64,000 bases of DNA from Sulfitobacter sp. JL08. GTDB lineage: Bacteria > Pseudomonadota > Alphaproteobacteria > Rhodobacterales > Rhodobacteraceae. The stretch is taken from the NCBI RefSeq assembly GCF_003352045.1, contig NZ_CP025815.1:620001-684000 (forward strand), in the 5' to 3' direction. The position numbers and the translations under genes are program-made. The notes under the pieces were generated by a model. It searched no databases and had not been told where the DNA came from. It saw nothing but the letters and a program-made list of their open reading frames with translations. Positions 24,669 to 34,511 of this stretch are shown here, piece after piece (position 1 is the stretch's first letter; each line of letters starts with the position of its first letter).

Positions 24669-25059
24669 AAACCGAGAAAACACTGTCGCTTTCGTGGTTT
24701 TTTTGCAAGCTTTGAAAGCCCTGTCATTTGATTGCGGTGCAATTGGATGACAGAATCCCGACGCTTGCGGAGCTTCTATTATGCGAGGAAATGAGAGGAT
24801 GCAAGACCGATTGATGCGATTGAAACAAGCGCGTTGAAATTGCCGTTTTGAGTGGCTGGATCATGCGGTTCAGGCGGGCACTGCTGGCGCTGTCACAGCG
24901 TATCGGACTTTGATGTATTGGGGTTTTCACGGTTCAGGCAAAGCGGGTTGCCAAATTTTGATCGGCCCGCGCCGGTTTGAAGTTTTCGGGGGCCACGGGC
25001 TTGACCTTCCTGTAACTGGAACCCCTATCTAGAGGCCAGATTATGATCGGAGTCCCGTT
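24669..25059. other. Spacer between tRNA-Thr and copA
   Basis: About 390 bp. The right end holds the copper-responsive promoter at 25001-25031. The remainder shows no gene or repeat that I could recognise. Confidence 0.6.
25001..25031 (+). promoter_or_regulatory. CueR-type promoter of copA
   Basis: TTGACC (25001-25006) and TATCTA (25026-25031) are separated by 19 bp, the overlong spacer typical of MerR-family promoters. Between them CCTTCC and GGAACC form the dyad expected for CueR (ACCTTCC-N7-GGAACCC). Copper- or silver-bound CueR would untwist this spacer and activate copA-cueR. Confidence 0.8.
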
Positions 25060-27573
25060 GTGGAACAGCAGAAGTCACTGGTATTCGGCCTGAACGGCCT
25101 TAGTTGCGCCTCATGTGTCGGGCGCGCTGAAAAGGCATTGCAGGCTGTAAAGGGCGTACAGAACGTTCACGTGAACCTTGCGGCGCAAACGGCCTGCACG
25201 GATGTTGATGAAACGTTCAGTGCAGATCAGGCCGCGTCTGCGCTTGAAAGTGCCGGATACCCGGCCGATGTGGAAACATACCGGTTTGCCGTTGAAAACA
25301 TGTCGTGCGCGTCTTGTGTCGGGCGGGTGGAACGGGCGTTGGCGGCAATGCCGGGTGTGGTTTCTGCATCAGTCAATCTGGCGCAGGAACAGGCAATCGT
25401 TCAGGTGTTGGGCACATCGGTGCCCGCCGGGGCCATTGCGCAGGCTGCAACCGCCGCAGGGTATCCTGCCACATTGATAGATGCGCCGGGCACTGACCGT
25501 TCGCTGACCGACCGGAAGGCTGAAGAAACCGCCAACCTTAAGCGAATGACGGTTATCGCGGCAGTTCTGACTCTGCCGGTTTTTGTTCTTGAGATGGGCA
25601 GCCATGCGGTGCCCGCCATTCACCACTGGGTGATGTCCGTACTGGGAATGAACACAAGCTGGACCATTCAGTTTGTGTTGACGTCAATCGTTCTGGCGTG
25701 GCCGGGCCGGCATTTTTACCTCAACGGCTTTCCGGCGCTGTTCAAAGGCGCGCCCGATATGAATTCCCTTGTGGCTTTGGGGTCGTCCGCAGCATGGGGG
25801 TTTTCCACAGTGGCCCTGGTTGCGCCGTGGTTGCTGCCGGATGGAACGCGGGTTGTCTATTTCGAAGCGGCTGCCGTGATCGTGACACTTATTCTGTTGG
25901 GCCGCTATCTTGAGGCGCGCGCAAAAGGCCGCACCGGTCAGGCGATCCGCAGGCTGGTGGGCCTGCGCGCCAAAACCGCGCAAGTCGAAAGGGACGGTCG
26001 CCTGATCGAACTGTCTGTTGATGATATCGTTGTCGGCGATCTTGTTCAGGTGCGGCCGGGTGAAAAAATCGCAATCGACGGGGTCGTGACCCAGGGCGGT
26101 TCTTATGTCGATGAAAGCATGATCACCGGCGAACCGGTGCCGGTTGAAAAACCGGTCGATTCCGAGGTGGTCGGCGGAACGGTGAACGGAACCGGGGCGC
26201 TGATGTTTCGCGCTACCAAGGTCGGCAGCGATACAATGCTGGCCCAGATCATTCGCATGGTCGAGGAAGCGCAGGGCGCCAGGCTTCCGATACAGGATCT
26301 TGTGAACCGGATTACGCTGTGGTTTGTGCCTGCGGTCATGGGTGTTGCCATGTTTACCTTTCTGACTTGGGTGCTGGTTGGCCCCGATCCCGCGCTCAGC
26401 TTTGCATTGGTGGCGGCGGTGGCGGTTCTGATCATCGCCTGCCCCTGTGCAATGGGTCTGGCAACGCCCACATCCATCATGGTCGGCACCGGACGGGCTG
26501 CGGAACTGGGCGTTCTGTTCCGGCAGGGTGACGCGCTGCAAGCACTGAATGACGTGAAAACCATTGCGCTGGACAAGACCGGAACGCTCACAGAGGGGCG
26601 ACCGGAGCTTACAGATATTGCGTTGATGGAGGGTTTCGGCGAAGCCGAAGTGCTCGCCGTTGTCGCCTCGGTCGAGGAGAAATCGGAACACCCGATTGCG
26701 GCCGCCATCGTGCGACGTGCGCGAATAGACGGTGTCTCTCTGGTCGCGGTGGAAGACTTCACCTCGCTCACCGGCTATGGCATCAGTGCGACAGCAGATG
26801 GAAAACGGGTTCTGGTCGGCGCGGACCGGTTGATGAAGCGCGAAGGGGTATCCCTTGATGCGGCGCGCGGCATTGGCGCACGGTTTGGAGAAGACGGGAA
26901 AACGCCGCTATATGCCGCGATTGACGGGCGCCTTGCAGCTGTTATTGCCGTGTCCGATCCGATCAAATCCGGGACCGCAGACGCCATCGCTGCCCTGCAT
27001 GATCTGGGCCTGAACGTGGCGATGATCACCGGTGACAATCGCGCCACGGCCCATGCTATCGCAGGCCGTCTGGGCATCGACACGGTGATTGCCGAAGTGC
27101 TGCCAGAGGGCAAGGTTGAGGCAATTGAGCAGTTGAAAGACCGGCAGGGTAAAATTGCCTTTGTCGGCGATGGCATCAACGATGCCCCCGCTCTGGCAAC
27201 CGCCAATGTCGGCATCGCCATCGGAACTGGAACCGACGTCGCGATTGAAGCCGCCGATGTCGTGCTGATGTCAGGCAACCTGCAAGGTGTCGTGAACGCC
27301 CTGCATGTCAGCCAGCGTACCATGCGCAACATCCGTCAGAACCTGTTCTGGGCATTCGGGTACAACGCCTTGCTGATCCCGGTTGCTGCGGGTGTCTTTT
27401 ATCCCGTGTTCGGGCTGATGCTGTCGCCGGCGCTGGCGGCGGGCGCAATGGCCCTGTCCAGCGTGTTCGTGGTGACAAACGCCCTGCGCCTGCGCTGGAT
27501 CGCGCCTGCCTTGGACGAGACCCGATCCAAAGATGGTCCGACAGGCTCTGTTGTCGCAGCCGCCGCCGAATAG
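25060..27573 (+). CDS. copA: Copper-exporting P1B-type ATPase
   Basis: An 837-residue pump in the inner membrane. Two N-terminal heavy-metal-associated domains carry GLSCASC (about 13-19) and NMSCASC (about 80-86). Eight transmembrane helices follow. The intramembrane CPC signature is in [13 protein letters not shown]. The actuator TGE is in [13 protein letters not shown], the phosphorylated Asp in [11 protein letters not shown], the HP motif in SEHPIAAAI, and the hinge in VAMITGDN and [15 protein letters not shown] at 25060 has GGAG 7 nt upstream. It exports Cu(I) (and Ag(I)) using ATP. It is followed 10 nt later by cueR and preceded by a CueR-type promoter, so it is copper-induced. Confidence 0.95.
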   Translation: MEQQKSLVFGLNGLSCASCVGRAEKALQAVKGVQNVHVNLAAQTACTDVDETFSADQAASALESAGYPADVETYRFAVENMSCASCVGRVERALAAMPGVVSASVNLAQEQAIVQVLGTSVPAGAIAQAATAAGYPATLIDAPGTDRSLTDRKAEETANLKRMTVIAAVLTLPVFVLEMGSHAVPAIHHWVMSVLGMNTSWTIQFVLTSIVLAWPGRHFYLNGFPALFKGAPDMNSLVALGSSAAWGFSTVALVAPWLLPDGTRVVYFEAAAVIVTLILLGRYLEARAKGRTGQAIRRLVGLRAKTAQVERDGRLIELSVDDIVVGDLVQVRPGEKIAIDGVVTQGGSYVDESMITGEPVPVEKPVDSEVVGGTVNGTGALMFRATKVGSDTMLAQIIRMVEEAQGARLPIQDLVNRITLWFVPAVMGVAMFTFLTWVLVGPDPALSFALVAAVAVLIIACPCAMGLATPTSIMVGTGRAAELGVLFRQGDALQALNDVKTIALDKTGTLTEGRPELTDIALMEGFGEAEVLAVVASVEEKSEHPIAAAIVRRARIDGVSLVAVEDFTSLTGYGISATADGKRVLVGADRLMKREGVSLDAARGIGARFGEDGKTPLYAAIDGRLAAVIAVSDPIKSGTADAIAALHDLGLNVAMITGDNRATAHAIAGRLGIDTVIAEVLPEGKVEAIEQLKDRQGKIAFVGDGINDAPALATANVGIAIGTGTDVAIEAADVVLMSGNLQGVVNALHVSQRTMRNIRQNLFWAFGYNALLIPVAAGVFYPVFGLMLSPALAAGAMALSSVFVVTNALRLRWIAPALDETRSKDGPTGSVVAAAAE

Positions 27574-27583
27574 GAGGAAGCCG

Positions 27584-27979
27584 ATGAATATCGGAGACGT
27601 ATCAAAACGCGCCGGTCTGCCTGCCAAAACGATCCGGTATTACGAGGAAATCGGGCTGATTTCGCCGCTGCGAGACGCAAATGGCTACCGCAGCTTTCGC
27701 GAACGCGACATGCACAAACTTGCCTTTCTGGGCCGTGCCCGCGCCCTTGGGTTTACAATAGAAGACTGCCGTACATTGCTGGCACTCTGGGACGATCAAA
27801 GCAGGGCAAGCGCGGACGTGCGTGCGATTGCCAAGGAACATCTTGCCCAGATCGAAGCCAAGATCGCCGATTTGCAGACGATCCGGGATACGCTGTCACA
27901 TCTGGTGCGTGAATGTGCGGGCGACCAACGGCCCGATTGCCCGATTCTGGAGACGCTGGAAAAGCTCCCGACGCGGTAG
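27584..27979 (+). CDS. cueR: MerR-family copper efflux regulator CueR
   Basis: A 131-residue protein; ATG 27584 has GGAGGAAG immediately upstream. The N-terminal winged helix reads MNIGDVSKRAGLPAKTIRYY, then a long dimerisation helix. The C-terminal metal loop contains CAGDQRPDC, matching the C-x7-C ligand pair of CueR that binds Cu(I)/Ag(I). It is second in an operon with copA, so autoregulated from the promoter at 25001. Confidence 0.92.
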   Translation: MNIGDVSKRAGLPAKTIRYYEEIGLISPLRDANGYRSFRERDMHKLAFLGRARALGFTIEDCRTLLALWDDQSRASADVRAIAKEHLAQIEAKIADLQTIRDTLSHLVRECAGDQRPDCPILETLEKLPTR

Positions 27980-27980
27980 A

Positions 27981-28024
27981 GGGGGCGTTTGCCGTTCGCC
28001 AGATGCCTCTGGCGTGACCGCCCC
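27981..28024 (+). terminator. Possible hairpin terminator after cueR
   Basis: CGCCAGA-TGCC-TCTGGCG is a perfect seven-bp hairpin, framed by GGGGGCG and CGCCCC. No U-run follows, so it may slow transcription or protect the mRNA and need not be a classical terminator. Confidence 0.4.
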
Positions 28025-28100
28025 ATTGCCACAGTCCCGAATGTGCTGGTGAAAAAGCGCAGAAAAACCTAACTTACGCAGGGCAAAACAGGCTGGCGCA

Positions 28101-29006
28101 ATGGCAAAACGGAAATTTGGCGGGGGGATGCCGGATCTACGCGATCTGGAACTGCTTGTGGCCCTGTCACGACACAAGAATTTTTCGCGTGCGGCGGCGG
28201 ATTGCGGCATCTCTCAACCTGCGTTTTCCACGCGCATCCGCAAAATGGAAGACCGGTTCGCGCTGCCTCTTGTTCGCCGCGGGAACACGTTTGTCGGGTT
28301 TACGCGCGAAGGTCAGGTTGTTCTGAAATGGGCCCGCAAACTGCTGGATGACGTGGAAGGGTTGCGCCAGGACATTGATGCGCTGAACAACAATCTGTTT
28401 GGCAAACTGACGCTGGGTGTGATCCCGACTGCGATGCCTTTTGCCGCGCATGTCTCCTCGCAGTTGCGCCGCCTTCATCCCGATCTGTCAATCGAAATTC
28501 ATTCGCTGTCCACCCGCCAGATCGAAATCCGGCTGAACGATTTTTCGCTGGATGCCGGTATCATGTATTTTGAGGATGCCGACCCCGAAACAACCGTGAA
28601 ACTTTATGAAGAACGCTATGTGCTGATCGCGCCTGCATCGCTGGTTCCCGCGGGAAAGACCCAAGTCTCATGGTCTGAAGTGGCAGAGCTTCCTTTGTGT
28701 CTGCTCACTCCGGATATGCGCAACCGGCAACTGATCGATGCTATTTTTGCGCAGGTCTCTGCCGTTCCGACAGTGGTGATGCAGGCAACAGGCTTTACCG
28801 CCGTCATGGCACAGGTGGCCAGCGGGAACGCCGCAACGATCGCGCCGACGGCCGTTGCGGAAACGTTCCTTGCCCTTGAATCAACTGCACAGTTCGATCT
28901 GGTTGATCCGGTCGTGACCCATACAGTGGGCCTGTCGATCAAGGAACAAACGCCGGAATTGCCGATGGTGCGGGCTTTGCGTGTTGCCGTGCGCAATGCA
29001 TTATAA
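28101..29006 (+). CDS. LysR-family transcriptional regulator, probably of formate dehydrogenase
   Basis: A 301-residue LTTR. The N-terminal HTH reads LRDLELLVALSRHKNFSRAA, then CGISQPAFSTRIRKME. The linker helix and a substrate-binding domain follow (GKLTLGVIPTAMPFAA...). ATG 28101 is used; ATG 28128 (MPDLRDLELL, after a G-rich stretch) is a plausible alternative. It lies directly upstream of fdsGB in the same direction with an 84 bp gap. LysR genes at this place are commonly FdsR-like regulators of formate oxidation, but that role is inferred from context only. Confidence 0.82.
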   Translation: MAKRKFGGGMPDLRDLELLVALSRHKNFSRAAADCGISQPAFSTRIRKMEDRFALPLVRRGNTFVGFTREGQVVLKWARKLLDDVEGLRQDIDALNNNLFGKLTLGVIPTAMPFAAHVSSQLRRLHPDLSIEIHSLSTRQIEIRLNDFSLDAGIMYFEDADPETTVKLYEERYVLIAPASLVPAGKTQVSWSEVAELPLCLLTPDMRNRQLIDAIFAQVSAVPTVVMQATGFTAVMAQVASGNAATIAPTAVAETFLALESTAQFDLVDPVVTHTVGLSIKEQTPELPMVRALRVAVRNAL

Positions 29007-29090
29007 TGAAATCAAATCACGTATTCTTGAAAATGTATTGGAAACTATCGCGCTGACCTGAGATATGGTCCCGTCAAGGGAGATCAGCGC

Positions 29091-30779
29091 ATGACACTAC
29101 ACGAATCCAAACCGGGCATCTGGAAATCGGGTAAGGGCAAGGGGCGTCACACGCCCAAGGGCCGCCAACTGGACGATCAGGCATGGGAAGACGTGCGCGC
29201 GCTGTTGGGCGATGCGCCGCGTCGCCGCGACCTGCTGATCGAATATCTGCACCTTGTTCAGGACAAATACGGTTGTTTGAACGTTGCGCATCTGCGGGCG
29301 CTGGCCGAGGAAATGCGCATTTCGATGGCCGAGATTTATGAGGTCGCGACGTTCTACGCGCATTTCGATGTCGTGAAGGAAGGCGAAACCCCGCCACCGG
29401 CGTTGACCATCCGGGTCTGCGACAGCCTGAGTTGCGAACTGGCGGGTGCGCAGGCACTGAAATCCGCGCTGGAGGACGGGCTGGACCCGACCGAAGTGCG
29501 CGTGCTGCGCGCGCCGTGCATGGGGCGGTGTGATACCGCGCCTGTATTGGAACTGGGGCATGCCCATATCGATCACGCCACGCCGGAAAAGGTGCAGGCC
29601 GCCATCGCCGCGCATGATACACACGCACATATCCCGGACTACGAAACATTTGCCGACTATGCAGCGGCGGGTGGTTATGAAACGATGAAATCCCTGCGCG
29701 CGGGCGGCAACTGGGAAGCGGTGCAGGAACAGATACTGGCCTCGGGCCTGCGCGGACTGGGCGGCGCGGGTTTTCCTTCGGGCAAGAAATGGGGTTTTGT
29801 GCGCGCCAATGCCGGGCCGCGCTATCTGGCCGTTAACGGAGACGAGGGCGAACCGGGTACGTTCAAGGACCGCTACTATCTGGAACGCACACCGCATCTG
29901 TTTCTGGAAGGCATGCTGATTGCCGCCTGGGCCGTCGAGGCGGATACTGCGTTTATCTACATGCGCGATGAATATCCGGCGGTACTGCATATTCTGGCGC
30001 AGGAAATTCAGGCGCTGGAACAGGCTGGCATCGTTGAACCGGGCTATATTGATCTGCGCCGTGGGGCCGGGGCCTATATATGCGGCGAAGAAAGCGCGAT
30101 GATCGAAAGCATCGAAGGCAAGCGCGGATTGCCGCGACATCGCCCGCCTTTCGTCGCTCAGGTGGGTGTGTTCAACCGCCCGACGCTGGTGCATAACGTG
30201 GAAACCCTGCACTGGGTCGCGCGCATCTGCCGCGAAGGACCCGAGGTACTGTCGGCAACCGAACTGAACGGACGCAAAGGTTTGCGCAGCTATTCGGTAT
30301 CGGGCCGCGTGAAAAATCCGGGCGTGTACCTTTTGCCTGCCGGATCGACGATTATGGACGTGATCGCGGCCAGCGGCGGCATGCTCGACGGGCACAGTTT
30401 CAAGGCCTACCAGCCCGGTGGCCCGTCTTCGGGTTTGCTGCCGGCATCGATCAATGATGTGCCGCTGGATTTCGACACCTTGCAGCCTTTGGGCAGTTTC
30501 ATCGGATCGGCGGCAGTTGTGGTTCTGTCCGATCACGACAGCGCCAAAGCTGCCGCACTGAACATGCTGCGGTTTTTCGAAGATGAAAGCTGTGGGCAAT
30601 GCACGCCCTGCCGCGTGGGATGCGAAAAAGCGGTGAAGCTGATGCAGGCCGACACCTGGGATCAGCCGCTTCTGGAAGAATTATGTGTTGCCATGGGCGA
30701 TGCCTCGATCTGCGGGCTGGGGCAGGCGGCGCCCAACCCGATCCGTATGACCATCAAACACTTCCCCGAGGAGGTCTGA
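29091..30779 (+). CDS. fdsB: NAD-dependent formate dehydrogenase, fused gamma-beta subunit
   Basis: A 562-residue fusion. Residues 1-160 are NuoE/FdsG-like, with [2Fe-2S] ligands in CDSLSC and CMGRC. The rest is NuoF/FdsB-like: GLRGLGGAGFPSGKKWGFV and NGDEGEPGTFKDRYYLE bind NADH and FMN, GAYICGEESAMIESIEGKRG follows, and CGQCTPCRVGC with a later Cys binds a [4Fe-4S] cluster. It takes electrons from the alpha subunit to NAD+. AAGGGAG precedes the ATG. The inverted arms GCGCTGA (29050-29056) and TCAGCGC (29084-29090) enclose this site, so the leader could sequester it. It overlaps nothing and is followed 3 nt later by fdsA. Confidence 0.92.
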   Translation: MTLHESKPGIWKSGKGKGRHTPKGRQLDDQAWEDVRALLGDAPRRRDLLIEYLHLVQDKYGCLNVAHLRALAEEMRISMAEIYEVATFYAHFDVVKEGETPPPALTIRVCDSLSCELAGAQALKSALEDGLDPTEVRVLRAPCMGRCDTAPVLELGHAHIDHATPEKVQAAIAAHDTHAHIPDYETFADYAAAGGYETMKSLRAGGNWEAVQEQILASGLRGLGGAGFPSGKKWGFVRANAGPRYLAVNGDEGEPGTFKDRYYLERTPHLFLEGMLIAAWAVEADTAFIYMRDEYPAVLHILAQEIQALEQAGIVEPGYIDLRRGAGAYICGEESAMIESIEGKRGLPRHRPPFVAQVGVFNRPTLVHNVETLHWVARICREGPEVLSATELNGRKGLRSYSVSGRVKNPGVYLLPAGSTIMDVIAASGGMLDGHSFKAYQPGGPSSGLLPASINDVPLDFDTLQPLGSFIGSAAVVVLSDHDSAKAAALNMLRFFEDESCGQCTPCRVGCEKAVKLMQADTWDQPLLEELCVAMGDASICGLGQAAPNPIRMTIKHFPEEV

Positions 30780-30782
30780 GCC

Positions 30783-33563
30783 ATGTCCGACACAATCCGT
30801 TTCACACTGGACGGCCAACAGGTCGAAGCCAAGCCCGGCCTGACAATCTGGGAGGTGGCCAATGGCCGGGGTCTGGTCATCCCGCACCTGTGCCACAAAC
30901 CCGCGCCCGGTTATCGCCCTGACGGCAACTGCCGCGCCTGCATGGTCGAGATCGAAGGCGAACGCGTGCTGGCGGCATCCTGCATTCGCGAACCCGCAGA
31001 AGGCATGGTTGTGACCACCAATTCCGCCCGCGCGGAAAATGCGCGCAAGATGGTGGTGGAAATGCTGCTGGCCGACCAGCCGCCGCGCGAACAGGCACAT
31101 GACCGGTCCTCGCATCTGTGGGATATGGCCGAACTGAACGGCGTGTCCGAAAGCCGCTTGCCCGCGCTGGAGCAAGAGCGCATTCCGCTGCTGGACAATT
31201 CGCATGTGGCGATGTCGGTCAATCTGGATGCCTGCATCCAGTGCGGATTGTGCGTGCGCGCCTGCCGCGAAGTGCAGGTAAACGATGTGATCGGCATGGC
31301 GGGGCGCGGCCACGATTCCTATCCGACATTCGATTTTGCCGATCCCATGGGGGATAGCACCTGTGTGGCCTGCGGCGAATGTGTGCAAGCCTGTCCGACA
31401 GGCGCATTGCTGCCCGCGACCGTTGTGGATGAACACCAGCACGGCGACAGTGCGGATTACGACAGCGAAGTCGAAAGCGTCTGCCCGTTCTGCGGCGTCG
31501 GCTGTCAGGTGTCACTCAAGGTGAAGGACGGCAAGATCAAATTCGTCGAAGGCATCAACGGCCCCGCGAACGAAGGCCGCCTGTGCGTCAAGGGGCGGTT
31601 CGGATTTGATTACATCCACCACGATCACCGCCTGACCAAACCGCTGATCCGCCGTGAGGACGCACCGGCCAAAGGGTTGAATGTTGATCCGGCCAACTGG
31701 CAGACGCATTTCCGCGAGGCAACATGGGACGAAGCGCTGGGTTTTGCTGCGGATGGTCTGAAAAAGCTGAAGGCCGAACATGGCGGCAAATCGGTTGCCG
31801 GGTTCGGCAGCGCCAAATGCACCAACGAAGAGGCATACCTGTTCCAGAAACTGATCCGGCAGGGTTTTGGCCACAACAATGTCGATCACTGCACGCGCTT
31901 GTGTCATGCGTCTTCGGTGGCGGCGTTGATGGAAAATGTCGGATCAGGTGCAGTGACCGCCACGTTCAACGAGATTGAAAACGCCGATGTGGCGATCGTC
32001 ATCGGGGCGAATCCGGTTGAAAACCACCCCGTTGCCGCAACCTATTTCAAACAGTTTACCAAACGCGGCGGCAAGCTGATCGTGATGGACCCGCGCGGCG
32101 TCGGCCTGCGCCGGTTTGCCAGCCATATGCTGCAATTCCGCCCCGGCGCGGATGTGTCGATGCTGAACGCGATCATGCACGTGATCGTCGAAGAAAAGCT
32201 TTACGACGAACAGTATATTCAGGCCTATACCGAAAACTGGGAGGCCGAAAAGGAACACCTGAAAGGCTTTACCCCTGAAAAGATGTCGGAAATCTGCGGT
32301 ATCGCGCCCGAAGTCTTGCGCGATGTGGCCCGCACCTTTGCCGGTGCCAAAGCGGGCATGATCTTTTGGGGAATGGGCATTTCCCAGCACATTCACGGCA
32401 CTGACAATTCGCGCTGTCTGATATCGCTGGCGCTGATGACGGGGCAGGTGGGCCGCCCCGGAACCGGATTGCACCCTTTGCGCGGGCAGAACAACGTGCA
32501 AGGCGCTTCGGATGCAGGTTTGATCCCGATGTTCCTGCCCGATTACCAGCCGGTCACGGATGACGGCGTGCGGTCGGCCTTTTTGCAAGTCTGGGGAACC
32601 GAGGATTTTTCCAGCGAAAAAGGCCTGACCGTGACCGAGATCATGGATGACGTGCATGCCGGAAACACGCATGGCATGTATATTCTGGGCGAAAACCCGG
32701 CCATGTCGGACCCCGATGTGGAACATGCGCGTGATGCGCTCGCCAAGCTCAGCCATCTTGTCGTGCAGGATGTTTTTATTACCGAAACCGCGAATTATGC
32801 GGACGTGATCCTGCCCGCCAGCGCCTTTGCCGAAAAATCAGGCACCGTGACCAACACCAACCGGCAGGTCCAGATGGGCCGCCCCGCAGTGCCGCCCCCC
32901 GGCGATGCGCGCGAAGACTGGTGGATCGAGGTGGAACTGGCCAAACGGCTGGGCCTGCCGTGGGATTACGCTGGCCCCGATCAGGTGTTCGCCGAAATGA
33001 AGCTGAACATGAAGTCGCTGAACAACATCACATGGGATCGTCTGAGCGGTGAAAATGCCGTAACCTATCCATCGCTTTCGCCGACCGATCCGGGGCAGGC
33101 GATTGTGTTTGGTGACGGGTTCCCGCGTGCTGGTGGCCGAGCGAAATTTACCCCGGCTTCCGTCATTCCGCCCGACGAGGCACCGGATGCAGAATATCCG
33201 ATGATCCTGACAACGGGTCGCCAGTTGGAACACTGGCACACCGGATCGATGACACGCCGCTCCAAGGTGCTGGACGCGGTTGAACCCGAGGCGAACTGCT
33301 CGCTGAACCCCAAGACCCTGCGCCGTCTGGGCGTGGAACCGGGCGGGATGTTGCGGTTGTCGACGCGGCGCGGGTCGATCCAGATCATGGCGCGCGCAGA
33401 CCGCGCCATTGCCGAGGATATGGTGTTTTTACCCTTTGCCTATGTCGAGGCGGCGGCCAATATCCTGACGAACCCGGCGGTGGACCCCTACGGCAAAATT
33501 CCGGAGTTCAAGTTTTCCGCGGTCAGGGTCGAAGCGGCGGACACTCAGGTCGCTGCCGAGTGA
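30783..33563 (+). CDS. fdsA: NAD-dependent formate dehydrogenase alpha subunit (molybdenum bis-MGD)
   Basis: A 926-residue catalytic subunit. The N-terminal [2Fe-2S] ferredoxin domain has HLCHKPAPGY...CRACM. Two [4Fe-4S] sites follow, CIQCGLCVRACREVQ and CVACGECVQACPTGAL. The molybdopterin domain starts with the CPFCGVGCQVSLK cluster. The active-site metal ligand is Cys in NVDHCTRLCHASSV, with the usual following His, so this is not a selenocysteine enzyme. The C-terminal molybdopterin dinucleotide-binding domain includes TTGRQLEHWHTGSMTRRS. The reaction is formate + NAD+ to CO2 + NADH in the cytoplasm. The maturation genes fdsC/fdhD and the small fdsD are not directly downstream. Confidence 0.94.
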   Translation: MSDTIRFTLDGQQVEAKPGLTIWEVANGRGLVIPHLCHKPAPGYRPDGNCRACMVEIEGERVLAASCIREPAEGMVVTTNSARAENARKMVVEMLLADQPPREQAHDRSSHLWDMAELNGVSESRLPALEQERIPLLDNSHVAMSVNLDACIQCGLCVRACREVQVNDVIGMAGRGHDSYPTFDFADPMGDSTCVACGECVQACPTGALLPATVVDEHQHGDSADYDSEVESVCPFCGVGCQVSLKVKDGKIKFVEGINGPANEGRLCVKGRFGFDYIHHDHRLTKPLIRREDAPAKGLNVDPANWQTHFREATWDEALGFAADGLKKLKAEHGGKSVAGFGSAKCTNEEAYLFQKLIRQGFGHNNVDHCTRLCHASSVAALMENVGSGAVTATFNEIENADVAIVIGANPVENHPVAATYFKQFTKRGGKLIVMDPRGVGLRRFASHMLQFRPGADVSMLNAIMHVIVEEKLYDEQYIQAYTENWEAEKEHLKGFTPEKMSEICGIAPEVLRDVARTFAGAKAGMIFWGMGISQHIHGTDNSRCLISLALMTGQVGRPGTGLHPLRGQNNVQGASDAGLIPMFLPDYQPVTDDGVRSAFLQVWGTEDFSSEKGLTVTEIMDDVHAGNTHGMYILGENPAMSDPDVEHARDALAKLSHLVVQDVFITETANYADVILPASAFAEKSGTVTNTNRQVQMGRPAVPPPGDAREDWWIEVELAKRLGLPWDYAGPDQVFAEMKLNMKSLNNITWDRLSGENAVTYPSLSPTDPGQAIVFGDGFPRAGGRAKFTPASVIPPDEAPDAEYPMILTTGRQLEHWHTGSMTRRSKVLDAVEPEANCSLNPKTLRRLGVEPGGMLRLSTRRGSIQIMARADRAIAEDMVFLPFAYVEAAANILTNPAVDPYGKIPEFKFSAVRVEAADTQVAAE

Positions 33564-33571
33564 CAAGTGGC

Positions 33572-33605
33572 GGGCAGGGCAACCCTGAACAGGTTGCGCT
33601 GCCCC
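33572..33605 (+). terminator. Hairpin between convergent fdsA and paaX
   Basis: GGGCAGGGCAACC and GGTTGCGCTGCCCC form a stem with a seven-nt loop between two convergent genes. The following T-tract is weak. It may end transcription from both sides. Confidence 0.45.
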
Positions 33606-33674
33606 GTTTCAACGGCAGCGATCACGCTACGGCGTCTTCAAAGCGCTGGTATTGGCCGCGCCTGATCCGCGTGC

Positions 33675-34469
33675 TTAAGGCGCTTTGGCATCCAGTTGCG
33701 CCAGATCGGGTCGGGGCAGGGTAGCCAGCAGTGCGGCCGTGATGCGACGACATTCAGCGCCGCGCCATCCTGCCGGGAAAACATCATCGGGCAGATCAGG
33801 CGCCCGCAGGATAATGCGCCGCCAGGAATGAACGACCAGAACGCGCAAAACCGAAATCTTAAGAGCGTTCAGCTCTACCGCGGTGTCCAGCGCCTGTCGC
33901 AGATCGCCAAGCGCGGCTTCGGTTCGCACAGAGGCCGCAACCAGATGTTCGCTGCACACCCGGTTTCGCAGCCAGTCCGGTAACGGCCTGTCCTGCGGCA
34001 CTGGCAGGATCAGGTTGTCGCGCGCGACTGTACGATCCACCGTCAGTCCAAGGGCCGGCGTGATCCACAACACCTGCTGTGCGCCCGTTTTGTCTGTGGT
34101 GGCGTCAGGGGGCGGATCGCCGGTTTCCGATACCACCAGATAGCAAGACGATTGCGCGGTTGTTGAACCATAAATGCGCGGGCTGGCCTCGACGCTTCGC
34201 GCGCGCCCCTGATCGGTCAGGCCATAATCACTGTGCCGTCCGACGCGACGGCTGGTGATCCAGCCGTCCTTGCGAAGCCGGTGCAGAGCCACGCGTGTCG
34301 CTTCGGGTTTGATCCCGATTTCGGTCATGATGCTGTTCAGGGTCGGGCCACTGATCCACTGGCCGGGGTCCTGTGCCAGATCGCCGAACACGGTGATCAA
34401 AACCGACCAGACCCTGTGGGTCTGGCCGGCGGTCAGGATCTGGACAAGCGGGGCGAAATACGCGGACAT
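33675..34469 (-). CDS. paaX: Phenylacetate catabolism repressor PaaX-like protein
   Basis: A 264-residue PaaX family protein. The N-terminal winged helix reads RVWSVLITVFGDLAQ, then VALHRLRKDGWITSRRVGRH and GYGLTDQGRA-like residues. The C-terminal domain has the PaaX_C pattern with VLRVLVVHSWRRIILRAPDL, then DDVFPAGWRGAECRRI. In E. coli PaaX represses paa genes and is released by phenylacetyl-CoA. Here a TetR-family regulator also lies in the cluster, so two levels of control are possible. It is 42 nt downstream of paaZ on the same strand. Confidence 0.85.
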   Translation of the reverse strand: MSAYFAPLVQILTAGQTHRVWSVLITVFGDLAQDPGQWISGPTLNSIMTEIGIKPEATRVALHRLRKDGWITSRRVGRHSDYGLTDQGRARSVEASPRIYGSTTAQSSCYLVVSETGDPPPDATTDKTGAQQVLWITPALGLTVDRTVARDNLILPVPQDRPLPDWLRNRVCSEHLVAASVRTEAALGDLRQALDTAVELNALKISVLRVLVVHSWRRIILRAPDLPDDVFPAGWRGAECRRITAALLATLPRPDLAQLDAKAP

Positions 34470-34511
34470 AGGCAGGCTATACCGCGCCGGGCGCCGCAGG
34501 CCAAGCGTGCC

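Noticed and set aside
24724-24930. Minus-strand frame between tRNA-Thr and copA
   Set aside because: No ribosome binding site and no recognisable protein pattern. The stretch is better read as a spacer with the copA promoter at its right end.
27981-28024. Second CueR operator
   Set aside because: The sequence is a symmetrical hairpin without the CueR dyad or a -35/-10 pair; it fits a transcript end better.
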